From JAUHWL01 sp964416385 (GTDB lineage Bacteria; Bacteroidota; Bacteroidia; Flavobacteriales; Schleiferiaceae), in NCBI GenBank assembly GCA_964416385.1, contig CAYQDW010000008.1, forward strand, positions 1 to 63,937: a stretch of 63,937 nucleotides of DNA, given 5' to 3'. The notes under the pieces are model-generated. The model saw nothing but the letters and a program-made list of their open reading frames with translations. It was not told the origin of the DNA and searched no databases. Made by a program: the position numbers and the translations under genes. Of this stretch, positions 42,918 through 52,206 are shown piece by piece. The stretch's first letter is position 1; each line of letters opens with the position of its first letter.

Positions 42918-43825
42918 GAAAAACAAAACAATTTGCCCTCTTAATATTTTTGATTATCAATGCATTAAGAGTATCATCTCAAGAAATAAATGCAACAGTA
43001 AACATCTTGTCGCCAACCATACAAATGACGAATAAGCAGGTGTTTACAACTTTAGAAACGGCTATTAGAGAATTTCTAAATTCCTACCGTTGGACCAATC
43101 TAGAATATGAAAATGAAGAGCGTATTCAGTGCTCTTTTATTTTCACAATAACCAGCTACCAGCAGCCTTCGTCATTTGCTGGCAACTTACAAGTGCAGTA
43201 TTCAAGGCCCATTTTTAATGCGGATTACAACAGTCCGGTACTGAATTATATTGATAACGATGTTAGCTTTACTTACATTGAAAATCAACAGCTAGAATAT
43301 CAGCCCAATAACCACCTGAGCAACCTTACCTCATTATTAGCTTACTATTGCAATCTTATTATTGGCTTAGACCGATCTACCATGCAAATGGGCGCAGGTG
43401 AACCATTTTTTGCGCAACTCCAAACCATTATTTCAAATGCACAAAGTGACGGTACCGCAAGTGGCTGGCGTAGTTTTGACGGCAATAAATCGCGCTATTG
43501 GCTAAGCGACAATTTAAATAGTCCGGCCTTTGGACCTATCATTTCTGCTTATTATTATTATCACCGCCAGGGGATGGATGTTATGCATGACCCCGATCAA
43601 CAAGCACAAGCCAAAACCGTAATTCGCGATGCCATCATTTCGATGCAAGCGGTGTATCAAAAGCGACCTAATGCACTCTTGCTAAACAGTTTTTTTGATG
43701 CCAAAAGCGATGAAATTGTGGCGCTTTTTAGTGATGGTCCAGAAATAGACATTCAGGGGATGATTAACACCCTGAAACAAATAGACGCAGGCCGGAGTAA
43801 TAAGTATGAGCAAATTAAACCCTAG
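42914..43825 (+). CDS. DUF4835/PorD-family protein
   Basis: A 303-residue exported protein with a signal peptide (residues 1-22, ending SSQ). It matches DUF4835: EINATVNILSPTIQMTNKQVFTTLE, ITSYQQPSSFAGNLQVQYSRPIF, SLLAYYCNLIIGLD, and GWRSFDGNKSRYWLSDNLN. This family has been associated with type IX secretion under the name PorD; I treat that name as likely but not proven. A secretion role would fit the T9SS cargo at 10935. It is translationally coupled to coaBC. Confidence 0.88.
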   Translation: MRKTKQFALLIFLIINALRVSSQEINATVNILSPTIQMTNKQVFTTLETAIREFLNSYRWTNLEYENEERIQCSFIFTITSYQQPSSFAGNLQVQYSRPIFNADYNSPVLNYIDNDVSFTYIENQQLEYQPNNHLSNLTSLLAYYCNLIIGLDRSTMQMGAGEPFFAQLQTIISNAQSDGTASGWRSFDGNKSRYWLSDNLNSPAFGPIISAYYYYHRQGMDVMHDPDQQAQAKTVIRDAIISMQAVYQKRPNALLLNSFFDAKSDEIVALFSDGPEIDIQGMINTLKQIDAGRSNKYEQIKP

Positions 43826-43871
43826 CACAAAGCTTTTATTTCATCATTTTACATAATAGCTTTACCGCACG

Positions 43872-45524
43872 ATGATAACTCAGATTTACGTTAAAAATTA
43901 TGCCCTAATTAAGGAGCTACGCCTTGATTTAGCAAGCGGTTTTACGACCATAACTGGCGAAACAGGCGCGGGAAAAAGTATTTTGTTAGGTGCATTGGGC
44001 TTGGTTCTGGGCAATAGATCTGATAGCAAAGTATTGGCAGATGAAAACTCAAAATGTATTGTAGAGGCCACATTTGCTGTAGCTGCACTAGGTGTTGAAG
44101 ATTTTTTTAAGGCACATGATCTAGATTATGAAGCCAACACCATTTTACGTAGAGAAATTCTGCCTTCTGGTAAAAGCAGAGGCTTTATAAATGATACGCC
44201 CGTAAAACTAGAATTGCTCAAGGCTATAGGTGAACGGTTCATAGATATCCACAGCCAGCATGATAGTATGTTGATGATGAACCCAAGTTTTCAGCTTAAT
44301 ATGCTTGATGTATTGGCCAACAATAAGGCTAATATGCAGGTGTATACACAAGCCTATGCTAAATATCAACAGTTACTTGCCGAAAAGGAAGAGCTTGAGC
44401 AAAACATTAATGTAGATCGCGATGTAGACTATATTCAGTTTTTAGTGGATGAGTTAAAAAGCAGTGCATTAAAGGCTGGCGAAGAGGAGCATTTGGCTGT
44501 AGAATTGCAACAGTTACAGCATGCAGAAGACATACAGCGTAATTTAGGTAATGCTTTAGGGCACTTGCAAGATGAATTTGGTGTGCTAGATCGGCTTCGC
44601 GAAGCCATAAAAGCTATGCAAGCTATTGCCTCTTTTTTACCAAAAGCTTCACAGTTGGCCAACCGGTTAGATAGCGTGCAAATTGAGTTACGGGATATTG
44701 TAAACGAAGCAGAGGCTAGCATTTCAGATATTATTGTGGATGAAGATGCGCTAAGAGCCACAGAGCAGCGTTTTAACCTAATACAACATTTGATGCAGAA
44801 GCATCATGTGGTTTCTACAGCAGAACTTTTAGAGAAATATGCTGATTTATCTACACAGTTGCGTTTGGCTACGCAGGGTAGTGAGGCCCTTGATGCTAAA
44901 AACAACGAAATAACGCAGCAGATACAGGTTCTTAAAACGCATGCGCAAAAGCTACACGAAGCAAGAACTTTGCGCGCTACGGCCTTAGAGCAGGAGATAG
45001 AGCGTTATTTAAAACAACTACAATTGCCGCATGCCAAAGTGCATGTTCGCATAAAACTAACAGACCGCGTGGGCGTAAACGGTTTTGATGATGTTCAGTT
45101 TATGTTTTCTGCAAATCCAGGTAGTACGCCACAGCCTATAAATAAAGTGGCTTCTGGTGGAGAATTAAGTCGCGTAATGCTTGCACTTAAGGCTATTTTG
45201 GCCCAGACCAAAAGTTTACCCGCCATCATTTTTGATGAAATAGATACTGGTATATCAGGTGAAACAGCTGTTAGAGCAGCACAGATTTTACGTGATATGG
45301 GAACCAAAATGCAGGTTTTGGCCATTACCCATCTGCCGCAAATTGCTGCTAGTGGCAATCAACAATTGCAAGTGCGTAAAGAGGTGAACAACACACAGAC
45401 ACAAACAGTCATTGAAGCATTGTCTAATACTGAGCGTGTAGAAGCCATTGCCCGCTTGTTGAGTGGTGCACAGGTAAGTGAAGCGGCACGTAAAACGGCA
45501 CAAGAATTATTAACCTCCGTTTAA
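43872..45524 (+). CDS. recN: DNA repair ATPase RecN
   Basis: A 550-residue SMC-like protein. Walker A GETGAGKS (near residue 33) and the hinge-flanking coiled coils (~150-370) come first. The signature VASGGELSRVMLALKAI, the Walker B IIFDEIDTGISG and LAITHLPQIAASG follow. RecN helps recombinational repair of double-strand breaks. Length is typical. It ends the bamD operon; no clear terminator is seen in the 33 bases before the convergent DUF6095 gene. Confidence 0.96.
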   Translation: MITQIYVKNYALIKELRLDLASGFTTITGETGAGKSILLGALGLVLGNRSDSKVLADENSKCIVEATFAVAALGVEDFFKAHDLDYEANTILRREILPSGKSRGFINDTPVKLELLKAIGERFIDIHSQHDSMLMMNPSFQLNMLDVLANNKANMQVYTQAYAKYQQLLAEKEELEQNINVDRDVDYIQFLVDELKSSALKAGEEEHLAVELQQLQHAEDIQRNLGNALGHLQDEFGVLDRLREAIKAMQAIASFLPKASQLANRLDSVQIELRDIVNEAEASISDIIVDEDALRATEQRFNLIQHLMQKHHVVSTAELLEKYADLSTQLRLATQGSEALDAKNNEITQQIQVLKTHAQKLHEARTLRATALEQEIERYLKQLQLPHAKVHVRIKLTDRVGVNGFDDVQFMFSANPGSTPQPINKVASGGELSRVMLALKAILAQTKSLPAIIFDEIDTGISGETAVRAAQILRDMGTKMQVLAITHLPQIAASGNQQLQVRKEVNNTQTQTVIEALSNTERVEAIARLLSGAQVSEAARKTAQELLTSV

Positions 45525-45557
45525 ATTGGTGTTGCAATAGCGGAATAGGGCAGTGCC

Positions 45558-45779
45558 TTAATCGCCAAAAATACCCGCTAAAATCATTTTAAAGCCTTTA
45601 ACCGACAAATAAATGGCTACCCCCATGATGAGTAGGCTGATAACGCCCCACCACCATTGGCCATTTTGCCAACTATTTGCACCTTTCCAAAAGTAGAGCG
45701 ATGGCCCCAGCAAAACCAACGGAAATGCAAATGCCATAATATTAACACCGCGCATTAATTTGTCTTTGTCTGTTGCCAT
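45558..45779 (-). CDS. DUF6095-family small membrane protein
   Basis: A 73-residue protein with two membrane helices (about 13-30 and 43-66) and the family pattern RGVNIMAFAFPLVLLGPSLYF, then YLSVKGFKMILAGIFGD. Function is unknown. I chose the ATG at 45779; the frame continues upstream without family sequence. Confidence 0.82.
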   Translation of the reverse strand: MATDKDKLMRGVNIMAFAFPLVLLGPSLYFWKGANSWQNGQWWWGVISLLIMGVAIYLSVKGFKMILAGIFGD

Positions 45780-45878
45780 AGTTAATCGTTTTTTGGAGTG
45801 GAATTTGTTTTTTAAGCCAAAACAGTTTTTATTACTAATCAAATGTACGGCATCATTGCCTTTGCGAAAGTTGCCTAC

Positions 45879-46697
45879 TTAACCCTTTTGAAAAGCTGAA
45901 ATCGCATTGCGTACGCTGCCGTGTGCTAACAGAAGTTTCTGTGCTTCTTCATAACTAACACCGGTGCTTTCCATTACCATACGGCTACCGCGATCTACCA
46001 ATTTATTATTACTAAGCTGCATATCTACCATGCGATTACCTACTACACGCCCCAACTTAATCATAACGCTGGTTGTAATCATGTTGAGTACAAGCTTTTG
46101 CGCGGTGCCTGCTTTCATGCGTGTGCTTCCTGTTACAAATTCAGGGCCTGTAATTACTTCTATGGGGAATTCTGCCACTGCAGCAACAGGAGAATCGGGA
46201 TTACAGGTAATAGAGCCGGTGAGAAGCTTGTGCTTTCTAGCTTCTTCTAATCCACCAATTACATAAGGCGTTGAGCCACTCGCGGCAATACCAATTACAG
46301 AATCTAATTCGCCAATGGCATGTTCTTGGAGATCTCGCCATGCGCCCTTATAGTCATCTTCGGCAAATTCTACGGCTTTGCGAATGGCGCCATCACCGCC
46401 TGCAATAATGCCTATTACCAAACCGTGTGGCACCCCAAATGTGGGTGGGCACTCGCTGGCATCAACAATGCCTAGTCTGCCACTAGTACCGGCCCCAATG
46501 TAAAATAATCGTCCGCCTTGCTGCATACGCGGTACCAACGCGCTTACCAATTTTTCTATTTGCGGAAGGGCCTCTTGTACAGCCAAAGGCACCGTTTTGT
46601 CCTCATTATTAATCCCCTGAAGCAATGCGCCAACTGACATTTTCTCCAAGTTGTTGTAGTATGAAGGTGCTTCTGTTGGTTTGTTAGATTTTTGCAT
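45879..46697 (-). CDS. murQ: N-acetylmuramic acid 6-phosphate etherase
   Basis: A 272-residue SIS-domain enzyme that splits MurNAc-6-phosphate into GlcNAc-6-phosphate and lactate during wall recycling. Motifs are FYIGAGTSGRLGIVDASECPPTFG, GIAASGSTPYVIGGL, and TGSTRMKAGTAQKLVLNMITT. I chose the ATG at 46697. No other muropeptide-recycling gene is next to it. Confidence 0.95.
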   Translation of the reverse strand: MQKSNKPTEAPSYYNNLEKMSVGALLQGINNEDKTVPLAVQEALPQIEKLVSALVPRMQQGGRLFYIGAGTSGRLGIVDASECPPTFGVPHGLVIGIIAGGDGAIRKAVEFAEDDYKGAWRDLQEHAIGELDSVIGIAASGSTPYVIGGLEEARKHKLLTGSITCNPDSPVAAVAEFPIEVITGPEFVTGSTRMKAGTAQKLVLNMITTSVMIKLGRVVGNRMVDMQLSNNKLVDRGSRMVMESTGVSYEEAQKLLLAHGSVRNAISAFQKG

Positions 46698-46831
46698 TGC
46701 GGTGTTGTAAGATGTTTGCAAAGTAAAATATTGATGGCGCACAAGTCCTATTCCTTCAAAACATGATTCTTGAGCCTACCACTATTGACTTGAAGTTATT
46801 TCTCCAGAAAAACATAAAAGCGCGCTTAACT

Positions 46832-48049
46832 TTAATTTGACGTACTTTTTCGCAACCGCGCCATATAAAAGCCATCATTATCTTTTGATGGGTTTAACCG
46901 TTGCTCAGCTTCTAAAACAAAGTCTGTGTTTTGCTCTAAAAACCATGCAATTTGCGCTTCATTTTCAGATTTAAAAATGCTACATGTGGCATATACCAAA
47001 GTTCCGCCTGGCTTAAGCATGGCCGTATAGCGCAAAAGAATGTCGCGTTGTATGCCAATATTTCGTTCAAGGTGTTCGGGTTGTAGTTTCCACTTGGTAT
47101 CAACATCGCGCCTAATCACACCGCTACCACTGCAGGGCACATCTAATAAGAGTCGATCTGCCATTTCATGGTAGGCCTTTATGCTTTGGTTGTTAACAAT
47201 GAGGCTGGTTGTGATGCAGGTTGCACCATTACGCGTGGCACGTTTGTCGAGTTCTTTAAGCTTATAAGGCTCTACATCCATAGCAATGAGCAAGCCAGTA
47301 TTTTGCATTTCTGCCGCAAGTTGCAGTGTTTTACCGCCAGCACCGGCACAGGCATCAACCACACACTCACCGGGCTGTACCTGTAAAAAAGGAGCAATGG
47401 TTTGGCTCCCGGCATCTTGCACCTCATAAAGCCCGAGCGCAAAACTCTGTTGTGCGGTAAGTTTGGGCCTGCCGGTGAGCCTTAGCGCCAAAGGGAAATC
47501 TGGCATTTCTAGGGCTTCAATGCCTTCATCAGCCAAAGCGGCTTGCACAGCTTTTATGTCGCCTTTTAGGGTGTTAGTACGTAAAACAACATCTGCAGGT
47601 GTATTTAGCGCTTGTGCAATGTCTTCCCAAGCTTTGCCAAGTTCTTCTTGTGCCAAATCTGCAAACCAATCTGTAAAAGATGTCCTAGTGGCAATATTGT
47701 TTGGGATTTCTGCCAGTTGATGTGCAAGATCAATTTCGCGTACAGCGTCAAATTTGGGCCAATCTGGTAATTGATAGCCGCGCCAAAGCCAATAGATACC
47801 GAATAGTTTTTCGAGATCTTTTCGTTTAACACTTTCAGGTTTTCCGTAAAGCGCCCATAAAAAGCGCCAGTGGCGTACTATTTCGTATGTGTGTTCTGCA
47901 ACAAAAGCGCGGTCTCTGCTGCCCCATTTTTTGTTTTGTCTAAGAAGCTTATCCACAACCTTATCTGCATATAAACGCTTGCCAAAGGTTAATTCTAAGG
48001 CTTCAATGACGCCTGCAACGGTGTTGGGGAATATTTTTTGTGTGTACAA
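46832..48049 (-). CDS. RsmB/NOP-family rRNA cytosine-C5 methyltransferase
   Basis: A 405-residue enzyme. The N-terminal NusB-like RNA-binding part (KWGSRDRAFVAEHTYEIVRHWR) precedes the catalytic domain with VDACAGAGGKTLQLAAEM, LLLDVPCSGSGVIRRD (motif IV) and VYATCSIFKSENEAQ (motif VI). Both conserved cysteines are present. It should make m5C in 16S or 23S rRNA. The start is TTG at 48049; no in-frame ATG precedes the family N-terminus. Confidence 0.9.
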   Translation of the reverse strand: MYTQKIFPNTVAGVIEALELTFGKRLYADKVVDKLLRQNKKWGSRDRAFVAEHTYEIVRHWRFLWALYGKPESVKRKDLEKLFGIYWLWRGYQLPDWPKFDAVREIDLAHQLAEIPNNIATRTSFTDWFADLAQEELGKAWEDIAQALNTPADVVLRTNTLKGDIKAVQAALADEGIEALEMPDFPLALRLTGRPKLTAQQSFALGLYEVQDAGSQTIAPFLQVQPGECVVDACAGAGGKTLQLAAEMQNTGLLIAMDVEPYKLKELDKRATRNGATCITTSLIVNNQSIKAYHEMADRLLLDVPCSGSGVIRRDVDTKWKLQPEHLERNIGIQRDILLRYTAMLKPGGTLVYATCSIFKSENEAQIAWFLEQNTDFVLEAEQRLNPSKDNDGFYMARLRKSTSN

Positions 48050-48144
48050 TGTGTGTGGTTGTAAAAACCAAGATTTAGATTCTTGGCCAAATCTACGGAT
48101 GTACGCGCAAACATTTGCGCATATCGTTTTAAGGTATTTTCAGC

Positions 48145-48654
48145 TCAGCCAGTTTTTCTTTGTTTGATGCTTATTTTAATGAGATATAATATTGGCAGCG
48201 CAAAAAAAGCTATCGGAAAAAGTGAATCGAGTAGGGCGGCTCCTTTTAATGTTTTGCCTTGTACATCATAAATAGATAATAACGTAACCCAAAAACATAA
48301 TAGGCCGATGAGCAAATTTATCAACCTGAGCATCTGTGTGGCCTGTGCATAGTGCAAGCGGGCATTTTCTGCATTAATCTCTACGGGGTAATTGAACACC
48401 CACGGAAACCGGTTTAATATCGAAATACCGATGGCAAGTATGGTACAAATTACTGGACTAAACCAAAGCAAGTGTTTTTCGCCAAGACCTTGAGCGTCTT
48501 TAGAAGGCCAATTAAAATGGATGGGCACTTTAGCCGGAAGTTCTTGATAATACAACCACAATAGTACAATTGCACCTAGTATGCCTGCGATTGTAAATAA
48601 CTCTAGAAGCCAATCAAACCACGTTTTATGCAGTTTAATCTTTGGGCGATTCAT
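48145..48654 (-). CDS. DUF1648 membrane protein
   Basis: A 169-residue protein with four hydrophobic segments (about 18-38, 62-82, 110-130, 143-160). The DUF1648 hallmark is ELPAKVPIHFNWPSKDAQGLGEK after the first helix. Function is unknown; some relatives sense immunity to bacteriocins. It sits 44 bases downstream of the E1 gene. Confidence 0.8.
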   Translation of the reverse strand: MNRPKIKLHKTWFDWLLELFTIAGILGAIVLLWLYYQELPAKVPIHFNWPSKDAQGLGEKHLLWFSPVICTILAIGISILNRFPWVFNYPVEINAENARLHYAQATQMLRLINLLIGLLCFWVTLLSIYDVQGKTLKGAALLDSLFPIAFFALPILYLIKISIKQRKTG

Positions 48655-48698
48655 ACTTTACCATGAAGCGGTTAATCTTCAATATAGAAGCCGATTGT

Positions 48699-51110
48699 TT
48701 AAAACAGACTGGGGAACTTATCTGGGTTAACCTCGTGCATCATGCCATAAATGGTCTCAAAAATATCGTCAATGCTAGGCTTGCTAAAATAGTCGCCATC
48801 TGTGCCATAGGCGGGGCGATGATGCTTAGCCGTTAAGCAAACGGGCTTGCTGTCTAAATATGCATAGCCACCTTGAATATCTAAAACATGCTGCATCATA
48901 TAGCTTGTAGCGCCTCCAGGAACGTCTTCATCTAAGAAAAGTACGCGGTTGGTTTGCTTCAGGTGTTCTACAATTTGATGGTTTATGTCAAAAGGCAAAA
49001 GACTTTGAACATCAATGATTTCTACATCAATACCAACTTTTTGCAACTCATCGGCAGCAGCCATTGCAAGTCTGCACATAGACCCATAAGTTAACACTGT
49101 TAAATCTTGTCCTGCACGAATTACTTCTGGTACACCAACAGGTGTGCGGATTTCAGCCAAGTTAGTCGGCATTTTTTCTTTGAGGCGATATCCGTTTAGA
49201 CATTCAATGATTAGAGCAGGTTCATCACTTTCTAACATGGTGTTATAGAATCCTGCTGCTTTGGTCATGTTTCTGGGCACCAAGATATGAATGCCACGTA
49301 ACGCATTGATGATCATGCCCATAGGTGACCCGCTATGCCAAATTCCTTCAAGTCTGTGGCCACGCGTGCGGAGGATCAAAGGTGCTTTTTGGCCACCTTT
49401 AGTTCTGTACTGTACTGTGGCTAAATCATCACTGCTAATTTGCAGGGCATAAAGCAAATAATCTAAATATTGAATTTCCGCGATTGGTCTTAAGCCACGC
49501 ATGGCCATGCCAATACCTTGCCCTACAATGGTTGCCTCACGTATGCCGGCATCAGAAACACGAACTTCTCCGTATTTGTCTTGCATACCTTCAAGGCCCT
49601 GATTTACATCACCAATTTTGCCGCTATCCTCTCCAAAAATGAGCACCTCGGGGTGGTTGGCCAAAAGTTGGTCAAAATTATCTCTGATAATGATGCGTGC
49701 GTCAACTTGTTCAGCACTTTCATCATAGGTTGGTAGCACTTCTTTAATATTCGCGGCTTTCCATCCGCTTTCGCTGTAAAGGTGGCTGCTGTAACGTTCA
49801 TGGTTAAGGTCATCTTCACGCTTTAGCCATTGTATAAGTTGTATACGTGCCGCACTTTCTTCACCACGCACAAGTCTCAAAGCAGCCCTAACAGCACCCA
49901 CTGCGTCTTTGTGTAAAGGTTCTGTTAACGCTAAAAGCTGCTCTTTAATAGGGGAGATAAACGCTCCATTTGCACTTTCATTAATCAGCGCATCAAGCAA
50001 ATCGGCAACCGTTTTAATCTCTGCCTTAATAGGCGCTAAAAAGGCTTTCCATGCTTCTGCCTTTTCTTCGCGCACGTGTTTTTTCGCCTCATTCTCAATT
50101 TCATTGAGTTCTGTTTCTGAGGCAAATGTATTTTCAAGAATCCATTCGCGCATTTTGCGGATACAATCAAAATCTGCCTCCCACTTTAAACGCTGCTGGT
50201 TTTTGTAGCGCTCATGGCTACCAGAGGTAGAGTGGCCTTGTGGCTGTGTCATTTCACGAACGTGAATAAGCACAGGCACGTGTTCTTCGCGCGCAATGCG
50301 GCTTGCTTTTTCATAGGCCTTAATCAACCCTGGATAATCCCAACCACGAACGGTAATGATTTCATAGCCATCACCTTTTTCATCACGTTGAAAGCCTTTG
50401 CATATTTCGCTGATATTTTCTTTGGTGGTTTGATAGCGCGCTGGTACAGAGATGCCGTAATCATCATCCCAAACAGAAATTACCATTGGCACTTGTAAAA
50501 CGCCACCGGCATTTAAGGTTTCCCAAAAGAGGCCTTCGCTGGTACTGGCGTTGCCTATACTACCCCAAGCAACTTCATTGCCGGCATGGCTAAACGACTT
50601 CGCTTTTTTTAATTCTGGAACAGCGCGGTATACCTTAGAGGCTTGCGCTAAACCAAGTAATCTGGGCATCTGGCCCGCAGTAGGCGAGATGTCGGCAGAT
50701 GAGTTTTTTTGTTCTGTGAGATTTTTCCAGCTGCCATCGGCATTTAAACTTCGCGTTGCAAAATGCCCATTCATTTGTCGGCCACCACTAGCTGGCTCTC
50801 TTTCTACATCAGAATCTGCATATAGGCTTGCAAAAAATTCGCGTACGCTGAGTTGGTTTATGGCCATCATGAATGTTTGGTCACGATAGTAACCACTTCT
50901 AAAGTCGCCATCTTCAAAAACACGAGCCCAGGCAATTTGAGCCACTTCTTTTCCATCACCAAAGATGCCAAATTTGGCTTTTCCGGTAAGGACTTCGCGT
51001 CTTCCTAATAGACTTGTTTCGCGGCTGATGTTGGCGAGGCGGTAGTCTGCGAGTATGCTGGCTTTAAATTCTTCAAATGAAATCTCTTTGGCTGTACCGG
51101 GTTTGCCCAT
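48699..51110 (-). CDS. Fused E1 alpha/beta 2-oxo acid dehydrogenase
   Basis: An 803-residue thiamin-diphosphate enzyme with E1 alpha (about residues 1-430) and E1 beta (about 460-803) in one chain. The alpha part carries the cofactor region GSIGNASTSEGLFWETLNAG...DDDYGIS, and RYKNQQRLKWEAD. The beta part has LIFGEDSGKIGDVNQGLEGM, DAGIREATIVGQGIGMAMRGLRPIAEI and LDEDVPGGATSYMMQ. It oxidatively decarboxylates a 2-oxo acid, most likely a branched-chain one. E2 and E3 genes are not in the window. Confidence 0.9.
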   Translation of the reverse strand: MGKPGTAKEISFEEFKASILADYRLANISRETSLLGRREVLTGKAKFGIFGDGKEVAQIAWARVFEDGDFRSGYYRDQTFMMAINQLSVREFFASLYADSDVEREPASGGRQMNGHFATRSLNADGSWKNLTEQKNSSADISPTAGQMPRLLGLAQASKVYRAVPELKKAKSFSHAGNEVAWGSIGNASTSEGLFWETLNAGGVLQVPMVISVWDDDYGISVPARYQTTKENISEICKGFQRDEKGDGYEIITVRGWDYPGLIKAYEKASRIAREEHVPVLIHVREMTQPQGHSTSGSHERYKNQQRLKWEADFDCIRKMREWILENTFASETELNEIENEAKKHVREEKAEAWKAFLAPIKAEIKTVADLLDALINESANGAFISPIKEQLLALTEPLHKDAVGAVRAALRLVRGEESAARIQLIQWLKREDDLNHERYSSHLYSESGWKAANIKEVLPTYDESAEQVDARIIIRDNFDQLLANHPEVLIFGEDSGKIGDVNQGLEGMQDKYGEVRVSDAGIREATIVGQGIGMAMRGLRPIAEIQYLDYLLYALQISSDDLATVQYRTKGGQKAPLILRTRGHRLEGIWHSGSPMGMIINALRGIHILVPRNMTKAAGFYNTMLESDEPALIIECLNGYRLKEKMPTNLAEIRTPVGVPEVIRAGQDLTVLTYGSMCRLAMAAADELQKVGIDVEIIDVQSLLPFDINHQIVEHLKQTNRVLFLDEDVPGGATSYMMQHVLDIQGGYAYLDSKPVCLTAKHHRPAYGTDGDYFSKPSIDDIFETIYGMMHEVNPDKFPSLF

Positions 51111-51188
51111 GATGTATTAGAATTTGCGTGGGTTAATTAAGGGGCTGCGAAAATAGTGATTTGTTCACGGAAAGCATGGCCAGAAAAC

Positions 51189-51767
51189 TCATTCTGGGGT
51201 TTCGTCATCTGGCATTTCAATCGGTAAGATGGTATTTAAGGCCACCAATAAATCGCCTTCTGTTAAGTAGCTTACTTTGGTAAGGCGCTGATCATCTGTA
51301 GCGATAGAAAATTGAATGGCGGCTAGCTGAAGGGTGCTGTCATCTGTAAAATTTAATTGCACGCCTAGCGGCGCGAAATTTAGCGCGTCTTCCAGCTCAA
51401 AATTTTCGTCCATTTTTTGGTACCAATTCCATTCAAAAGAAACATTATCAATGGTTTTGCCAGCAATTGCAACATTAACGCGCGCTGTAACATCTTCTAC
51501 AGTGTAATAGTCTAAATCGCCAAAAAGTATGGCTGCATCACCAATAATCATATCCATAAGCTCCATTTCTTTATTCCAGCAATAGGTTATGGTCTTTTCG
51601 TTTGATAGTGTTAGGGAGATGCCGCCATCAAGCACCCAAATTTTATCAGGGTCAAAGGCAAAATATTTTGGATTTACGTTGAATAACTCGGCCTTTTTGA
51701 TGGAAGCGCCTTTTAGGATTGTTAAAAATTGCGCTTCCCATTCATTTAATCCAGGTAACTCGTTCAT
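51189..51767 (-). CDS. Uncharacterised cytosolic protein
   Basis: A 192-residue acidic protein without signal peptide or membrane helix and without a family I recognise. The first part is helical (NEWEAQFLTILKGASIKKAELFN). The rest alternates strands (WVLDGGISLTLSN, KTIDNVSFEWNWYQKMDENFE, GVQLNFTDDSTLQLAAIQFSI). Its ATG overlaps the stop of the preceding gene (ATGA), so it is coupled to the small exported protein. Confidence 0.6.
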   Translation of the reverse strand: MNELPGLNEWEAQFLTILKGASIKKAELFNVNPKYFAFDPDKIWVLDGGISLTLSNEKTITYCWNKEMELMDMIIGDAAILFGDLDYYTVEDVTARVNVAIAGKTIDNVSFEWNWYQKMDENFELEDALNFAPLGVQLNFTDDSTLQLAAIQFSIATDDQRLTKVSYLTEGDLLVALNTILPIEMPDDETPE

Positions 51768-52189
51768 TTTGTTTGGGGATTTGGTGCTTTTGTGCGTAAA
51801 AAATATTGATCCTCTCCGGCATCATTATATGCGCCTGCAATAATCATGGTATCACCATTAAAAGTTAATGGCCCACTGCTTAATTGAAAAAATGATTGAT
51901 CAATAGGTGTGGCAACCCGTAGTATTTGCAATCCGCTTTCGTCCTTATAATGCAAATAGGCATAAATTGCTTCTGCCTGTCCGTTTTTAAAGATTTGGAT
52001 TTCTTTTTCACTAATAGCCAGAAGGATTTCTTGTTTGCTGCTTTTTGGCGTTTTTACATCCGTTTTTTTCAAGATGCGGTTGGTACTAATACTTTTTATC
52101 CATTGCCAGTGCCCTTGGATGTGGTTTTTTTGGCTGATATCGGCCGCAGTTAAAAGAACGATGCTCATCAGCAAAAAGATATTTTTCAT
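51764..52189 (-). CDS. Small exported protein, unknown
   Basis: A 141-residue protein with a signal peptide (MKNIFLLMSIVLLTAADIS) and a beta-rich body reminiscent of lipocalin-like folds (HIQGHWQWIKSIS, QEILLAISEKEIQIFKNGQAEA, FFQLSSGPLTFNGDTMIIAGAYNDAGEDQYFLR). The resemblance is weak. I chose the ATG at 52189, which gives the signal peptide. It is 17 bases after the pseudo-M1 gene. Confidence 0.62.
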   Translation of the reverse strand: MKNIFLLMSIVLLTAADISQKNHIQGHWQWIKSISTNRILKKTDVKTPKSSKQEILLAISEKEIQIFKNGQAEAIYAYLHYKDESGLQILRVATPIDQSFFQLSSGPLTFNGDTMIIAGAYNDAGEDQYFLRTKAPNPQTK

Positions 52190-52206
52190 AGCAGTAGCGT
52201 TATTTG

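Noticed and set aside
44435..44761. Cysteine- and serine-rich minus-strand frame inside recN
   Set aside because: Its composition is that expected from the antisense of the recN coiled coil; recN is intact.
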